A stretch of 64,000 bases of DNA. It comes from Eukaryota sp. TZLM1-RC (taxonomy: Eukaryota > Metamonada: BaSk clade). A model generated the notes under the pieces. The model saw nothing but the letters and a program-made list of their open reading frames with translations. It did not search any database and was not told the DNA's origin. A program made the position numbers and the translations under genes. Each line of letters starts with the position of its first letter. The stretch's first letter is position 1. Below, one piece after another: positions 11,508 through 22,806 of the stretch. The stretch covers positions 372,001 to 436,000 of the forward strand of contig JAUPSS010000013.1 of the NCBI GenBank assembly GCA_040285825.1, given 5' to 3'.

Positions 11508-12901
11508 TTACAGCAGAAATTGTTCTTTCAGTTTGTCTTTCACCAAGGAGAAAAAAACATCATCAACAATCACTTCTTGGTTTGGCAGCTCATCAAAATG
11601 ATTGATTGAGGTTGATTGATTGAGCTTTACTTCTGAAATGTTGTCTCCTGTAATATTTGAAATTTCTGGTATATTTTCAAGTTTGTATAAATAAAAGTTT
11701 TTTTCGTGGATAATAACGAAAGTGTTGCTCAAGAACAAAACCTCTGAATTCTGACTAAAATCCACATCAAGCTTGCAAATAAATGCATTTGACTTAACAC
11801 AGAAAACCTTACTATTAATTATCAAAAAAACTTGAAAAAAATAAAAAAAGTCTCAAAATTTGCAAATTTGGTTATATAACTGGAAGATATTTTGGAAATT
11901 TTGGTATCATCTAATTGTGTTAATGCCAAATTTTCGAGAATGAGCTCATTTTGATCCTTTCTAGTGATAAAAATTTACTTTCCACTCTAAATATTTGGTC
12001 AATATTTGATTGATTGATGTAACCGTAACTAAAATTTGAAATATTCAACAAGTAAATCTCACTAGGAGAATTGCAAAAAGATAAAAATATATGAAGTTCT
12101 GAATTATATTCAAATTCACCTATTATTGATTTAAATTTAAACAAAAGATTATGTGTTGTTTGAGAAATAAATTTGAATTCCGGGTCAAACTTCAGTTGAT
12201 AAACCTCGGTTGAATTATAACAAAACAAATAGAAATAAAATTCATTATTTTTTAAAATTTTGACATCAGTAACTGAAAAGAGATCAAAAGAGCTCAGAAA
12301 TTCACATGACTTTTTTGTCTATTAATGTGACACGATTTTTTTGGTTGAGGACAATGATGGAATTATTGGTGAGAATTAGATAGAAACCAAAACAACAAAA
12401 ATCAAAAACTTGAATAATTTCTAAATTTTTTAACTCTTTTAAATCTACACGATTAATTACCCCATCATTAATTTTAGACAAAAAAGTGTTATTTTTGACA
12501 ATAATTGAAATCAAATCAGGAAAAACTTTGATTAAAGGAATCTCTGAACAATTGAATTCTGCGAAAGACAGTTCTTCAAAATTAGAAGAATAGCAAATAA
12601 GCTTGGTAGAAGTTACCACTAGCAACCATGAACCCACAGCACAAGATGTAACATAATCTTCAGGAAGATCATGAATGGAAAAGGGGTCTAGGGATGGTAA
12701 AGGAGCGGGAGGAGGTGACTGTGGGGGTGTAGGGAGATTGAGAGGAGGAAAGTCTGGGAGATCACAATTGATTGTCTCATCCAGTGGTGGTGGTTGAGGT
12801 TTTTTATGTGTAAGAGGCTCGGGAAGAGTGAGATAGTGGTAGCCGGAGAGCGAAGAGTAGAAGATCTCTCGTGACATTGTCCAAGGAATGGAGAAATCCA
12901 A
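11508..12901 (-). pseudogene. Unknown protein, possibly beta-propeller-like, broken by about three homopolymer frameshifts
   Basis: Three consecutive minus-strand ORFs (12302-12901, 11920-12228, 11508-11825) can be joined only by frame changes at an A6 run near 12310-12315, a T5 run near 11969-11975 and T7 runs near 11828-11855 (bases as read on the minus strand). No splice signals fit these junctions. The N-terminus is proline-rich (residues ~25-75). After it come repeated short hydrophobic strands of the type SWLLVVTSTKLICY and FYLILTNNSIIVL, which suggest beta-propeller blades but match no family I can name. The coding texture is good in all three pieces, so sequencing or assembly error in homopolymers is as likely as true decay. 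A family B element begins only 26 bp upstream of the start codon. Confidence 0.5.
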
Positions 12902-12927
12902 AAATGTTATCCAACGCTAACCTATTC

Positions 12928-14104
12928 TATTCTTACCTCGTGTGCTTTTGTTGGTGGATGCAGAAATGCAATCTTTGAGTTTTCCGAAAGATTTGCAGAT
13001 TGGGAAGATCTATTGATGGCAACGCAAAGTTCCACTGTTTTTGCATTAGGTGAAGAAATTTCTACAATTGATGTAGATAAATGGGGTCGATGTTTTCCCC
13101 AATCATTCAATGGCAGGATTCCAGAAAAAAATGTTTTAAATTTGAAGTACACTCTTCGAACATTACAGAAAAGATTGACTGGAATGTATGAAAAAGATCT
13201 TTATGATAATATTTGCAGCTCGGCTATTTTAAATCAAGATCTTCACTCATTGTTATTGGAAAAGGGTGTTTGTGAAAACAAGGCGTCAGATTCTTCACTT
13301 TTTGTAACCATTGTACCACGAAGATTTGGATTGTGTGCCACTAATGAAGCATTTGTAACAAAAATGAGATTATATTTGAACATCCCCATTAACCAATTAT
13401 TATCAAAAGAAAAATGTATTTGTTCGAATTCACCTCAACTCACTTTGCGCCAAGCTCTAAATTGCTCTAAATTGATAACTTATCGTTCTTCATTACATGA
13501 TGCTGTTAGAGACACTGTTTTCAATATGGCACAAACTGCAAGGATATCGTGTATAAAAGAGCCCCTGCTGAAGGAAACACTTTCTCTGAATAATTTTGGT
13601 TCTGATGATAGAGGTGATGTATACTGTGATTGGATTGATAATTCTGAAGCTATTGTTGACTTTGTCTCATGAAATGTTGCAAATGATACTTTGGTTCACA
13701 GAAGAAAACTTAATCCGGTGGCTGCTCTGGATTTTAAAGCAAGAGAAAAACATAGAAAATATGATAAAGAAATTGAAGATGCAAATGTCGATAGAAATAC
13801 ACAGCTGGTTTTTATTGCTTTCTCATTTTCGATAAATGGAAAATTATCAGTTGAAGCAGAAACTGTTTTGGATGACTTCCAAAAAATGGTGAAAGAAAAA
13901 ACAATGAAAAGATTTGATATTTTTTTATGGCGTTCACGGAGTCAATTTGCCATTATTAATAGATTACCGCGGTTTTTCAATCGAATTAGAGAAGCTTTAG
14001 CTAGACAGCAAGCAAATCAAGATTTTGTAGTGGAAATCTTGGTTTAATGATAGTCGTCACATTAGTATTGAGTTAATTTAATTCAGTGTGCAAATTCAAT
14101 AAAT
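12928..14104 (+). mobile_element. Family B, 5'-truncated copy (post-RT and RLE domain)
   Basis: Collinear with the minus-strand copy at 42383-43560. It encodes the region after RT, then a C-x-C...C knuckle, the YRSSLHDAVRD block, DDRGDVYCDW followed by IVDFVS (the RLE core), and, after a frame break near 13670, the C-terminal FDIFLWRSRSQFAIINR block. The 3' end reads GTGCAAATTCAATAAAT. The two copies share most codons, including the same TGA after IVDFVS, so the break at that point is inherited rather than private. Confidence 0.88.
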
Positions 14105-14694
14105 ACAAACGCTATCCTCTACAAAATTATCTACTATTGCCTTGATGTTGCTACATGCTAACTTGTCACGATGCCATATCTTATCCTTTCCATCGTATTC
14201 TTTTCTACAGGCATCAGATCGACATCTTAACAAAGCATGACATTTCACAGTAGGATTTTACTCTCTAATTCATGGTCTAGGATTCTCAACATCAAGAAAC
14301 ACATTTACTGGGTCATAACAAGTGGGACACTTTGGAAATGTGTTTCTCTCATCAACTAAACATACTATGTAACCATTTCTCTTAAAGAAATTCTCCATCC
14401 AACTCCTCTACTTGATCGATGATGCTTTAAAACTATTTGACGAAGCGTTGGAAAAAATGAGGGTGTAAACAAATTGTATGAGTCATTTGACAATGCTACT
14501 GAATTTCTGGCAATTTTTGAAGGAGGGGTTGATTTTGCTGTTGACTTTCTTTTTCTGGGCTGACTATCTAGTTTTGTTCCAGATTGTAATTGGTCTTCAA
14601 GATTTCTGGTTCTACCTTCTTTGATTTCCTTATCACCGCAAAGTTGTATTTCTAAAATTTCTAAATTCATTCTAATTTCCAAATTAAATGCCAA
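14096..14694 (-). pseudogene. Decayed TnpB/Fanzor-like or related transposase, C-terminal zinc ribbon
   Basis: In one minus-strand frame, from about 14422, the order is KRNGYIVCLVDERNTFPKCPTC, then NPRP, then CHALLRCRSDAC, then WHRDKLACSNI. A VDE.RT..CP.C ... LRC...C ... RD..A..NI series is the pattern of the zinc ribbon plus last RuvC motif seen in TnpB-like proteins and eukaryotic relatives. Two stops interrupt it (one TGA where tryptophan would fit). An upstream basic ORF at 14365-14694 is in another frame and may or may not belong. The 3' end runs into the family B copy. Assignment rests on motif spacing only. Confidence 0.45.
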
Positions 14695-14704
14695 TGTTCT
14701 TCTA

Positions 14705-15331
14705 TTTTCAACAATATTTCAGGGTATTTTGAGCTCCGGAAAAAGAATTAATAATAAAAATTATGAAAGTAATTGCTCTATAATTTTTTTATTCAACACT
14801 TAATAAAATAATATCAGAACTAATAGAAATAAATGCAATGAACCATTGATTTCTCTCTAAAATCCTGATCTGTTTGTTTTTTCGCCATTGCTTCTCTAAT
14901 GAATTCTAAATTAAGTTAGTTTCAAAACTTCCTGCTCAAGAAGTTTGGGGATTCGGAATAAGGTCCTATTTGAATAATCCAATAGTTTTCGAAGAATTCA
15001 AATGGAACTGAATTAGAAATTTAATGTTTGTGGCAATCATTTGAGTTTATTTAAACAATCATCATGATATTTACAAACTTTAAATCCAGGTAGGTATTGT
15101 TGAAATTCAATTTTTTGACACAGATTTTTTTCCGCTAACATTTTTCAATTTAATTATTTACATAATTGATTAGCATATTTGAATACTGCAGCTTGGTTTT
15201 AGTTGCAGTTCTGTATGTTGAAGCAATTCCAGAATACCAAGTTAGAACGTAAAGATGTGATATATTCCATCCATTCTTGGTTGTTTGAACATGAAAATCT
15301 ACAATGTTCATCTACAATGTTCATGTAAAAT
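14705..15331 (+). other. Intergenic, nothing recognised
   Basis: AT-rich; a short local duplication (ACAATGTTCATCT type) at 15300-15325. No gene supported. Confidence 0.4.
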
Positions 15332-15418
15332 TTAGTTCCTCCTCTCAGTTTGGCCGTTGGTGGCGATGAACAAAGAAAGAACAACAACTGTCAGAGCCAG
15401 AAACACCATTCCTGACAT
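15332..15418 (-). CDS. Possible 28-residue hydrophobic peptide or signal-peptide exon
   Basis: A short ORF whose residues 4-20 are almost entirely hydrophobic (MVFLALTVVVLSLFIAT), followed by a polar NGQTERRN end. It could be the first exon of a secreted protein or chance. No continuation with a clear splice site was found. Confidence 0.2.
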   Translation of the reverse strand: MSGMVFLALTVVVLSLFIATNGQTERRN

Positions 15419-15715
15419 TATGGAAGTTGCAAAAATCATGTCTTTTGAACAAAACTTCAGATAAATATAAATAGAGACTGACTAAATCCAAAACTAGTTA
15501 CAAAATTGACTAGATACATAATTAATCTCGCTGCATTGTTTCCACTTCTGTTTGCCAACATATAAGGTCACATCCCTCACTGTTAGAAACAACACCTGCT
15601 CCCCTGCTCTCCTGTCGTGAACTTCAAATAAATGTAAATAAAAATAAAAACCTTATCAAAACAATTGTTTATTCTATTTAATTACTAATTACAAATCAAT
15701 CAATCAAATCATCAA

Positions 15716-16624
15716 TCAAGGTGATTCTTTCTTCAAAAATCTTTCTGGAAGCTCCATCATGACACGATCATCTTGATGCTCTCTTACAATCAAATGCTTC
15801 AAATGTTTGAACAGCTGTGACGTATCAAACCCTAAAGCATTCTTTACATTATGTCTCGCCTCCAGTCGTGACAAAGAGACGTTCCTGTACATATTAGCAG
15901 TAGCTTCGGCATCCATTATCAAGGCATCTCTCATAGCTTGAGCCTCGACAAGCAAAATTTCCGCATTCTTTTCAGCCACAACTAGTTCTTGCTCAGATTC
16001 GACGATTCTTCGTTCCTTCACCCACTCTTCTTTTCTCAACACCTTACCTGCTTCCTCGGCTTCTTCGATAGCCTTAGTGACTCTTTCAGGTAATTCAAAG
16101 CTGAACAAAGCAAAATCTTCAACTGTAATGCCAAGGTAAGCAAGATCATATGAAAGTTGGTCAAAGACGTCTTGACGAACTTCTTCTTTCTTGGAATAGA
16201 AATGGGTTGCATTATGTCGAAGGCAAGCGTATGAGATGCTCTCTTCCATAAAGTCCCAGACAACAGAGTCATAGTCTTGAAGAACCCATTCGTATACTGT
16301 GGGGATCATCTCCTTGATGAAGGAATAATGAATCGCTATGGACACACGTAGGGGAAGTTGATCTGAGGACCTGACATGGAATTCTTCGCGTTTTCGGGTT
16401 TGGGTGAAACTTGGAAAGGTAACAAATTCAGCAAAGGGACCAATCCAGTGAAGGCCTCCGGTGTAAACTGTGTCAAGTTGAATTTGTCCAGAGAGACCAT
16501 CAAAAACTAAACCATACTCGGTATAATCAAGACGTGAGAATCCAAGAAAGAAGTATAAGAGCAAAAGAACACCAAAAACGATGGCAGAGCCAACCACAAA
16601 GATCACTTTCTCTGTCTTGTCCAT
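15716..16624 (-). CDS. SPFH/Band 7 (stomatin-prohibitin-like) membrane protein
   Basis: 302 residues, no intron. Residues ~7-28 form a single N-terminal transmembrane segment followed by GFSRLDYTEYGLVFDG, a typical SPFH entry. Residues ~35-185 have the SPFH beta-rich fold (GLHWIGPF.. FPSFTQTRK, then LPLRVSIAIHYSF), and residues ~180-260 are a long charged helix rich in E, A, R and K that would form a coiled coil for oligomer assembly. SPFH proteins scaffold membrane microdomains; the membrane concerned cannot be told here. The paralogue group (stomatin, prohibitin, erlin) is not resolved. Ends with TGA. Confidence 0.85.
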   Translation of the reverse strand: MDKTEKVIFVVGSAIVFGVLLLLYFFLGFSRLDYTEYGLVFDGLSGQIQLDTVYTGGLHWIGPFAEFVTFPSFTQTRKREEFHVRSSDQLPLRVSIAIHYSFIKEMIPTVYEWVLQDYDSVVWDFMEESISYACLRHNATHFYSKKEEVRQDVFDQLSYDLAYLGITVEDFALFSFELPERVTKAIEEAEEAGKVLRKEEWVKERRIVESEQELVVAEKNAEILLVEAQAMRDALIMDAEATANMYRNVSLSRLEARHNVKNALGFDTSQLFKHLKHLIVREHQDDRVMMELPERFLKKESP

Positions 16625-17708
16625 TCCAAAAGATAATGTCTATAACAATGGAATCACTGTTATTGGATACTATAAGGGACTGGAGGATTGTGGTTTTTGA
16701 GGATTTTCAACAATAATTTGAGTTGCTGTCGCTTCTATCCCATCCAAGCATGTTCTGATTCTGTTTTCTGATTCTGGTACCACTTACGTGGCTGATTCCA
16801 ATGTCATCCTTGCGTTTTTGATACAAATTCAATTGCAATTCTCTCAAGGTGAAACCCAATGCATTGCATCAACTCCTACCAGTTTTAAGAATGTTGTTTG
16901 GTGGAAGACTACACGAATGACTGAATTTTTCGAATATTTTTATTGAATCAAGCCACGACTAAAACCTGCAGCTTTTGAGTTATATTTCCATAATCTACCT
17001 ATTAAATATATTATTTTTTTCAATCAAAAAAACAAGCAAAAAATATCATTCTAAACTTTCTACACTTTAATCCAAAACCTATGGGTTTTGAATTATTCTA
17101 CTCCATCAGATTACCTTGATAAAGCTTTCAGTGATTTTATTCTTTTATCCTGTTGATAACGCCCACCCTGTGTTGTTACAATTCCATTGATTCTTCAATT
17201 CCAATGATGATTCATAATTCGGAGCACAAAATATAATTTTACAACAACAAGGTCACACATATCCCAAAATATATCATACTGCCGACCGAAGGCATGCTGC
17301 TAGCAGAAAAAATAAGCGAAGGCAGAGTGCATTTAGATGAACTTATTTTATTCAATGTTAAACTATATAAATGTGGTCACTAGTGAGGTTCCGATAATAT
17401 TTAAGGGATGGCAATTTGCAAGTCACTGGAAAAACAATCATTAATAAATAATATTGCACTATAAATTCAAAAGAAATTGAGAGTCTGTCAGGAGAAATTG
17501 AATCAACTCGGAAATCCTGAAAACTCAACTTAAACTACTTATCTCATTATTCCAAAAATTTAGTAATATTTTTCAAAATTTTTAGCTCAATAGTATCGGT
17601 TTTTTAAAAATGAATTTAACCATTGAAATGGTTCTCTTCCAATTCCAATAAATAATGTAAATTTGTGCAGTTATTAGATTTATTAATTTATTGAAAAATT
17701 AAATCAAA
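16625..17708 (+). other. Intergenic, nothing recognised
   Basis: AT-rich spacer between the SPFH and kinase genes, both on the minus strand. It probably holds the SPFH promoter near 16640-16750 and the 3' region of the kinase. No further ORF or repeat is supported. Confidence 0.4.
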
Positions 17709-18689
17709 TTAATTCAAACACAGCCATTTAGTTGGCCTAAAATAGTCGTCAAATTCTAAATCTTTGAAATACAAGGGAATGGAACTACATGCTTTTCTTC
17801 CCCATATTGGTGCAAAAAAGGGATGTCTGATTGCACTTGAGGCAAGTGGTCGCTCTTCAGGATCAAACGATATCAACTTTTTAATTAAATCTCTTGGCGT
17901 TTGGGGAATTGATTCAAGCAAATCATTGAATGAACAATCATCAAATTCTAAACCTCTCCGTATCTGTATTCCACTTACCTTTTCTAATGTACTTCTACTC
18001 GGCCTCAGCGCATTCATTATCGTTACAACTTGCTCCATCGTAGAACAGGCTTGGAACAGAGGTCTTTTCAAAAAAGCTTCAGCTATTATACAACCACAGC
18101 TATAAACATCCGCTTTTGTTGTGTAATCAGATCTACCAAGTAACAGTTCGGGAGCCCTGTATGGCCGTGAACAAATGTATGAGACATTCTGATCAGAGTT
18201 CAAGATTTTGGCACTCCCAAAGTCTGCTATTTTTACCTCATTTCTAGAATTTTTTGCATTGTACAGAATGTTCTGAGGCTTTAAGTCTCTGTGACAAATT
18301 GATAGTTTCTCTAAATGAGCAACACCCAGCAGTAACTGCCATGAAACCGACATTATCACGTCAATGGGTAAAAATTCTTGTGTGTAGATCAGCTCGTGAA
18401 AGCTGGAAGGCATGTAGGGCATGACAAGGTGTTGGTATACTTTGCGTGTCTTGGAACTGTCCCCTACATCACTGTCAATGTATGTATAGAAAATGTCTTT
18501 GAGATGAATGATGCAGGGATGGCGGACAGATCGCAGGATCGATATCTCCCTGCTGATACAGTCTGAAGACTTTGGAGTTCTTTTGATGGCAACAAGGTTG
18601 TTTTCATGGTCGTAGCCCTGGTAGACAACTCCAAATGATCCCTCGCCAATTACAGACAGTATTCTCAATTTGGGAACTGTGGAGGACAT
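17709..18689 (-). CDS. GSK3: GSK3/shaggy-like CMGC serine/threonine kinase
   Basis: 326 residues, almost only kinase domain. Glycine loop GEGSFGVV at 15-22, catalytic lysine K36 in AIK, alpha-C glutamate near 48, HRDLKPQN at 133-140, DFGSAK at 156-161, then NVSYICSRPYRAPELLLG with Y171 at the position of the activating tyrosine of GSK3. The CMGC-type insert region follows the APE motif. ADFGSAK plus VSYICSR..YRAPEL is diagnostic of the GSK3 group. SRPYRAPE replaces the usual SRYYRAPE (proline at 176). The N- and C-terminal extensions found in animal GSK3 are missing. No intron is seen; ends with TAA. Confidence 0.92.
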   Translation of the reverse strand: MSSTVPKLRILSVIGEGSFGVVYQGYDHENNLVAIKRTPKSSDCISREISILRSVRHPCIIHLKDIFYTYIDSDVGDSSKTRKVYQHLVMPYMPSSFHELIYTQEFLPIDVIMSVSWQLLLGVAHLEKLSICHRDLKPQNILYNAKNSRNEVKIADFGSAKILNSDQNVSYICSRPYRAPELLLGRSDYTTKADVYSCGCIIAEAFLKRPLFQACSTMEQVVTIMNALRPSRSTLEKVSGIQIRRGLEFDDCSFNDLLESIPQTPRDLIKKLISFDPEERPLASSAIRHPFFAPIWGRKACSSIPLYFKDLEFDDYFRPTKWLCLN

Positions 18690-19420
18690 CTAGGGATGAC
18701 AAGATTATGTTGCAGGGAAAATTTGTTGTTTTCAGAATTGTGTACAATGTGTCTACAATAATGTTGCAGGGATCATCTCGCTAGAAAGTAGGATCATGGC
18801 GGTACTAGATGATGACTGGAGAGGTAGAGAAGTAAGGAGTGCTCACTTTGAATGTCCTTGATTCTGGCCTACCCCATGAGACCTGTTATCGACTACGAAA
18901 TAACTCACATGAGGGTATTGAGACAAGAAAGAGTTATAGCTGCACATTTAAAAACTCTGTAACTCTACACTAACAATTAGTATTACATTTGCTTTTGTAC
19001 AGGAATCTTTTTTTAGAGAGTATTCGTGATCAAAACCAAGTAGACTCGAAACTGGCAAAAACATGAAATTCAGATAGCCACCGTACAAAACAAGAAATCG
19101 GAATTATATTCGAAAAGGATTGTCACTTCAATTGGTGCACTTATGCTTAATTCAATTATAAGCCAGTAGCAAAAATACTGTTAAATCATGAAAACGAAGT
19201 ACGTTGTAGATTTAATGCAGATAGCTCCAAACTGAGCTTGAAAAGGTTTTTGAAATTTGTTTGTAAAGATAGAAGCTTATGTGAATGGTGGAGAATCTTC
19301 ACCAGAGATAGAATTCTCAGGGATAAAATGAACATATTGTATTGCAGTATCTGAGTTGTTAATCAAAATCTTTTTAAACAAAAACTAAACCTACAATCCG
19401 TGTAGTCAACATCTTTAGTT
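18690..19420 (+). other. Intergenic, nothing recognised
   Basis: Divergent spacer between the minus-strand kinase and the plus-strand small gene; presumably both promoters. No RNA gene or element recognised. Confidence 0.4.
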
Positions 19421-19711
19421 ATGGCAGATCATGCCACCGCATCTCCTTCTGTTTCCCGGGAAGTATCTCGGGAAACCTGGAAAGTAGCACAAGACATCCT
19501 GAGCGAATTGGACAGTATACCAGATTCATCCAACAATCCCTCATTCAATGAACATCGTCAGACCCTACGGAAACTTGTCAAGGAGAACTCCACCCTTTCT
19601 CAAATGGAGCAAAAGACCAATGCCACACTATGTGGTTTGTTGGTTGAGATTGCTTTCTTTCAAGATAAGCTTGCTAGAATTGAAGCACTTGGTGTTAGGC
19701 TCCCTATGTGA
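19421..19711 (+). CDS. Small helical protein of unknown function
   Basis: 96 residues in the unspliced reading, largely helical, with heptad-like spacing in residues 45-90 (LRKLVKENSTLSQMEQK, then CGLLVEIAFFQDKLARIEAL), suggesting a coiled-coil subunit of a complex. I do not recognise the family. The stop codon overlaps an excellent donor (GTGAGT at 19708) paired with TTCTAACCCAACAG ending at 19743. If this 36-nt intron is spliced, the protein gains about 16 residues. Confidence 0.65.
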   Translation: MADHATASPSVSREVSRETWKVAQDILSELDSIPDSSNNPSFNEHRQTLRKLVKENSTLSQMEQKTNATLCGLLVEIAFFQDKLARIEALGVRLPM

Positions 19712-19829
19712 GTTTTTAATGTCAATAGTTTCTAACCCAACAGGTCATTACTCTTTTTTTCTGTTTTCCCTTGTTATACAATATCTTATTAACACCTATT
19801 CAAAGTCTAATTAATTACTATTTATTCAA

Positions 19830-20480
19830 AATGTAATATATTATGGAATTCTTGAGTGCAAGTTTTGGACAATCTGGGATTCTTTTGCTACACTAACCAC
19901 ATATTCCACCAAAAAATTAATTAAATAAAATAGAAAAGATAAATAAAATAAAAAATAGGTTTATTTTCCACCAAACGATTAGCAGTCTTTACAACATTTA
20001 CCACACCTCTTTAAAGCCAATTGCTAAATTTTTATCAAACTTCAACACTTATTTTAAAACCAAATGAATAATAAACTACTAATATACACTTAGTCAAACA
20101 TCATAAGAATGATTTTAATAAATATTGGTTTTAATTTATTCAAATTGTACGATTATGTATAACATTTATGAAGGAAGACTTTAGGGTGAGTATACGTCAT
20201 AATGGAACTCACAAGCACGAAACACTCCGCAGTATGAAAGCAAGTAATTCATCTCGCGAATTACGATATCAGAACAGCATCACTCTGTGGAACATTCTAT
20301 ATGGTACAGTATAGAATGTATGGACTTCGGCTCGACTCAGATTCGAGTTTAGTGTGAGTTTAATATACTCACTGAGTATGATGTCGGGGCCTAGCTTTGT
20401 CTGTGTCGTTGTTGAAAACCCAATAATGGATCAAAATTAGTATGGCCATCCATTCAATACCAATACAATGTATGGAATGT
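19830..20480 (+). other. Intergenic, nothing recognised
   Basis: AT-rich up to about 20160. 20160-20440 is less AT-rich and contains small palindromic strings (for example ATTCTATATGGTACAGTATAGAAT), but no gene was identified. Confidence 0.4.
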
Positions 20481-20485
20481 TTTTT

Positions 20486-21680
20486 CTGATGTTCAACTTG
20501 GTGGTGTTGGTTTTAATTCTTCAAATTATTTGACCAAAGCTGCTTTCATTGGTGGTGGAAAAAATTTTGCTTTTGAATTTTCTAGAAGATATCATTTTGC
20601 CGACAATCTTCTTGAAACTACATGTAGTCTGTTCCTGGATAATTTAAGGGAAAAAACATCTAGTTTGTCTCCTGAATTATGGCAATCATGTTTCCCTATA
20701 GCTATTCAAGACATTCCAGAAAGAAGTTTGTTTTCTTTGAAATTTGCGTTGAAAAAACTTCAAAGACATCTGTTGAAACAATTTGAAAGTAAGGATTTTA
20801 TTGTTCGACTTAGCACGGCTAAGAAAGAAAATTCTGCTTTTGCAAATTTTTTGATTGATTTGAAGGAAAGTTCATCTGCAGTTCTGCTAAACCAAATTTC
20901 CCATGTTTGTGGGTTATTTTTAAACAGCGAGCAATGGACTGTTGCAATGAAAATGTGTTGTTATTCGTGGCCCTGTAAATTGTCCAATGATATGTTTTGC
21001 AAATGTGGAGCTGGTTTGACATTATCACATTTATACAACAGATTTATTACTTATCGTTCTACATTGCATGATGCAGTCAGAGATCAAATCCATGCAATGT
21101 GTAATTCCTATCTTATTGAATCATTTGTAGAACCTTTGTTGAGGTCTCTTGATATAAATGAAAACATAAAAAATTCAGAATATGGAAAACGACGTGCTGA
21201 TGTTGTTGTGCCCTCATTTGATGATGTCTTGAATGTCGTTGATGTCGTAACAGTGGATGTTTGCGGGAAAAATGCCTTGAGAAATGCACAATCCGAAGTA
21301 TCCCCCTTGATGATTCAGAATTGTACAAACGGAAGAAATATGCAAATCCTTTGAAAGAATTGAAACATGTTCGCCATGTAGATTATTAAACTTGCCCATT
21401 TGCTATATCGTTGTATGGAAGTCTTGGAAAAACTGCCATGAATTTTATTGTTGATTTTGAAAAGATGGTAAAAAGAAGAATGAATAAGCGTTTTGATCGT
21501 CGTTTGTGGTTAAATCGTATTGTTTCAACTATTTTCAAATCAATTCCTAAAATGATTTCGATAGCTTTGATGTCTGTCAGTGCACATTACAAAAACATTG
21601 CTGTTGTACGGTTTGATGGTGTAGAAGCTTGTTTTGAAGATATTGATTTTTAGATTGTAGATTTAAAAAACAATTTTAAA
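20486..21680 (+). mobile_element. RLE non-LTR element family E, 5'-truncated copy 1
   Basis: Begins after RT with LGGVGFNSSN and TKAAFIGGGKNFAFEF, then the knuckle CKCGAGLTLSHLYN (the last cysteine is replaced, with R at that place), STLHDAVRDQIH, and the RLE core KRRADVVVPS followed by VVDVVTVDV. A frameshift near 21350 separates this from the C-terminal block MYGSLGKTAMNFIVDFEKMV and the final FEDIDF. Stop near 21651, A-rich tail to about 21700. The ORF pieces are 20530-21354 and 21411-21653. Confidence 0.85.
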
Positions 21681-21869
21681 AATAAATCAAGATAATTTAA
21701 AAAAAATTTCTATATGGGACGTTCAGGGTGGGAATCAAGGGAGTTTTACAACTAGTAATTTCAAGGGATTTATGGTACAATTAGGAATATATGGTTCAGC
21801 CAGTGGTTTTGTCCATGTATAACAATTTTTAAATATTATCAGTGCTATAACCAAATAAATCCAATAATG

Positions 21870-21975
21870 GCGAGAATTCTGATTGAAGCAAGATTTGCTC
21901 ACGAATTGCTTATCTGCTTGGTTTCTCGCCAGTGCATCTCTTAGTCGATGACAAATGATTGATAAATTAATAAAC
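21870..21975 (-). mobile_element. Family B-like 3' fragment
   Basis: The minus strand encodes CHRLRDALARNQADKQFV, similar to the family B C-terminus IREALARQQANQDFV but diverged. Only about 100 bp remain. Confidence 0.5.
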
Positions 21976-22249
21976 AATTGAATTATAAATTATAGTGAAT
22001 TAACTTCAAACCACAAAGGAAACCCAAACCATTTCATTTATCATCAAACTTCTAACTGATGGCACCTGTGACTTTCAGCTCAGTGATGAGCACAAATTAG
22101 ATCTGAGTAATCCAGCATTTGACGAGGAAATTGACTATTCGTATAAAATTTAGAAATAACCAAATCAGTTTGACCGAAAGTCTTGCAAACCCTAATTTAG
22201 CATCAAGTTTACGTCATTGATCAAGGAAGTCATTCACGGAAGGAAGTCA

Positions 22250-22600
22250 TTCTGATGTGCCTTCTTCTATCCCATATGGTGCTCCCAGATGTGCTTTCAG
22301 TGATATTTTAACTGTATTGGCAGAAGTTTGGTATGTCCAACCAAATAACCAAATCAATGACTCAATGTCAATTTCTATAAACTCAATGTCAAAGTCAATG
22401 AACTCGATCACAAATTGGATCGATTGATCGAAGCCATCAACGGTAAGCATCCGAAGCCGTCATTTGAAACAGAGGCACAATCATCAATCGAACCACTCTC
22501 TGACGTCTTGGCCTGTCAAAACCGTACAAGTCAAAATTTTTACAACAGTGTTTTCTCACCATACTTACAATAGTTTTGTTCATATCACACCATAAAGGAA
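22250..22600 (+). pseudogene. Truncated copy of the four-TM gene at 32674-33402
   Basis: From 22252 the sequence follows 33007-33402: the last TM segment, GQPN.QIN-like residues, the NELNHKF-type repeat (reduced to a shorter form), then FETEAQSSIEPLSDVLA. Frameshifts and stops are present, and the 5' half of the gene is missing. It belongs to a segmental duplication that continues into the family D element downstream. Confidence 0.8.
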
Positions 22601-22806
22601 GAGACCGTTTTATTCATTTTACTTACATCAAAATTCTTGACAAGGTAAACACCTTTCAAAACATATGTTGGCGCCCTTAGGCATTTATAATATGAATATG
22701 AAGATAAATCACCTTTAACTAACCCTTCTTTTCAAACCTACGGCATCAATAATTATTGGCTTTTTTTTATTAAATGAGCTAAATACTACGACAATTCAGA
22801 AATTCC

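Noticed and set aside
14096-14422. TGA read as tryptophan (alternative genetic code)
   Set aside because: TGA ends the SPFH and LRR genes, TAG the synthase, GNAT and UBAC2-like genes, and TAA the kinase; the TGA in this fragment fits decay.
17764-18105. Plus-strand ORF of 113 codons
   Set aside because: Antisense to the kinase C-lobe; no domain of its own.
20270-20330. Possible small structured RNA (short palindromes around TGGTACAG)
   Set aside because: No match to tRNA, snRNA or other RNA architecture that I can recognise; stems are short.
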